Shown one piece after another: positions 6,955 to 7,251 of a DNA stretch of 7,251 nucleotides. Every line of letters begins with the position of its first letter. The first letter of the stretch is position 1. The DNA lies in assembly GCA_016932145.1 (NCBI GenBank), contig JAFGDI010000257.1, forward strand, positions 1 to 7,251, read 5' to 3'. The position numbers and the translations under genes were made by a program. Source of the stretch: Sedimentisphaerales bacterium (GTDB lineage Bacteria; Planctomycetota; Phycisphaerae; Sedimentisphaerales; SM23-30). Under the pieces are notes generated by a model. The model saw nothing but the letters and a program-made list of their open reading frames with translations. It searched no databases and had not been told where the DNA came from.

Positions 6955-6985
6955 CATGTCCTCTATATCAGGATTCCATATTACT

Positions 6986-7014
6986 ATATAATACACCAAT
7001 TATTTTTAACCCAA
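6986..7014 (-). promoter_or_regulatory. Candidate promoter of the sigma/FecR operon
   Basis: On the minus strand TTGGGT (7014-7009) is followed at 17 bp by TTATAT (6991-6986), or at 15 bp by TATTAT (6993-6988). The start point would then be about 90 nt before the sigma ATG, leaving the hairpins in the leader. The spacer contains ATAATTGG (7003-6996), an octamer also found at the candidate LamG promoter (4548-4541). The call is weak in such AT-rich sequence. Confidence 0.25.
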
Positions 7015-7074
7015 ACCCAAAGAACCGACATAAAAACCTGCAATGAAACACTTTATGAATTTTAATTTATTTCC

Positions 7075-7096
7075 CAAAATATCTGCAAAATATCTG
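7075..7096. repeat. Perfect 11-bp tandem repeat (two copies)
   Basis: CAAAATATCTG occurs twice, head to tail, at 7075-7085 and 7086-7096, and a degenerate partial third copy (GCAAATCTAT) follows. The period is close to one helical turn, as in iteron-like protein binding sites, though replication slippage in AT-rich DNA gives the same picture. Confidence 0.6.
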
Positions 7097-7150
7097 GCAA
7101 ATCTATATTCCTGAATTTCAACCCGCCCGGCAGCCAAAAAAACAAATAGG

Positions 7151-7166
7151 TAACCCTTTGCGGTTA
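7151..7166. repeat. Palindromic element, copy 1
   Basis: TAACC (7151-7155) and GGTTA (7162-7166) flank CTTTGC. The palindrome extends by one pair (G7150/C7167). A further GTAAC half-site is at 7176-7180. It matches copy 2 at 14 of 16 positions, including most of the non-palindromic centre. Confidence 0.6.
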
Positions 7167-7213
7167 CAATAATAAGTAACGCAATTATGCGCAGCATAAA
7201 TATGATATATAGT

Positions 7214-7229
7214 TAACCATTTACGGTTA
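7214..7229. repeat. Palindromic element, copy 2
   Basis: TAACC (7214-7218) and GGTTA (7225-7229) flank ATTTAC. The copy starts exactly 63 bp after copy 1. Flanking TATATA runs on both sides extend an imperfect dyad over about 7206-7235. It is a candidate operator, or one unit of a dispersed repeat. Confidence 0.6.
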
Positions 7230-7251
7230 TTATATAAATCGATAAGCTAAC

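Larger units (their letters stand above)
6888..7251. other. AT-rich control region upstream of the sigma gene, no convincing gene
   Basis: These 364 bases hold no recognised gene. A 63-codon minus-strand frame (7006-7197) exists but has no Shine-Dalgarno and no family resemblance. The region instead contains, from left to right, an inverted repeat at 6901-6917, interleaved hairpins at 6929-6954, a possible promoter near 6986-7014, an 11-bp tandem repeat at 7075-7096, and two copies of a palindromic element at 7151-7166 and 7214-7229. It is most simply read as the regulatory region and leader of the sigma/FecR transcript, possibly shared with a gene beyond the right edge. Confidence 0.5.

Noticed and set aside
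7006..7197. Minus-strand 63-codon frame with a hydrophobic N-terminus upstream of the sigma gene
   Set aside because: It has no Shine-Dalgarno before the ATG, no recognised family, and its codons run through the tandem repeat and palindrome 1. It looks like an AT-rich chance frame, although a small membrane peptide is not excluded.

Overview
The window looks like a chromosomal segment from a Phycisphaerae-type planctomycete, or a close PVC relative. This is inferred from gene architecture only. The pointers are a small ECF-like sigma factor overlapping a FecR/NPCBM membrane protein, a secreted LamG/Ig protein next to them, and a single dockerin-like calcium loop followed by an aromatic and leucine-rich tail at the LamG protein's C-terminus. 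No rRNA or tRNA is present to confirm the lineage.

Left block, plus strand. An iron-sulfur/flavin electron-transfer protein (193-1773) joins a NuoG-like [2Fe-2S] N-terminus, a GltD-like cysteine and FAD region, and a NuoG-like C-terminal [4Fe-4S] region. It is followed after 14 bp by a YraN/UPF0102 nuclease-fold protein (1788-2207), probably in the same operon. A near-perfect bidirectional terminator, whose stem contains the yraN stop codon, separates this pair from the convergent right block.

Right block, minus strand, read from right to left. A structured, AT-rich control region (6888-7251) leads into a sigma-70 family factor (6363-6887). Its stop overlaps the start of a FecR-type membrane protein with a C-terminal NPCBM-like domain (4670-6370). 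A 178-bp gap with a candidate promoter then precedes a secreted multidomain LamG/Fn3/Ig protein (2302-4491). The likely reading is a cell-surface signalling module: the FecR protein holds the sigma factor at the membrane and its outer domain senses a carbohydrate or surface ligand. The LamG protein is a plausible target or partner.

The most noteworthy points are the apparent loss of the NAD(P)-binding domain and of the FAD-contacting Asp in the oxidoreductase, and the control region upstream of the sigma factor. That region holds two copies of a 16-bp palindromic element exactly 63 bp apart, an 11-bp tandem repeat, and interleaved alternative hairpins in the presumed leader. No CRISPR array, insertion sequence, tRNA or rRNA was seen.
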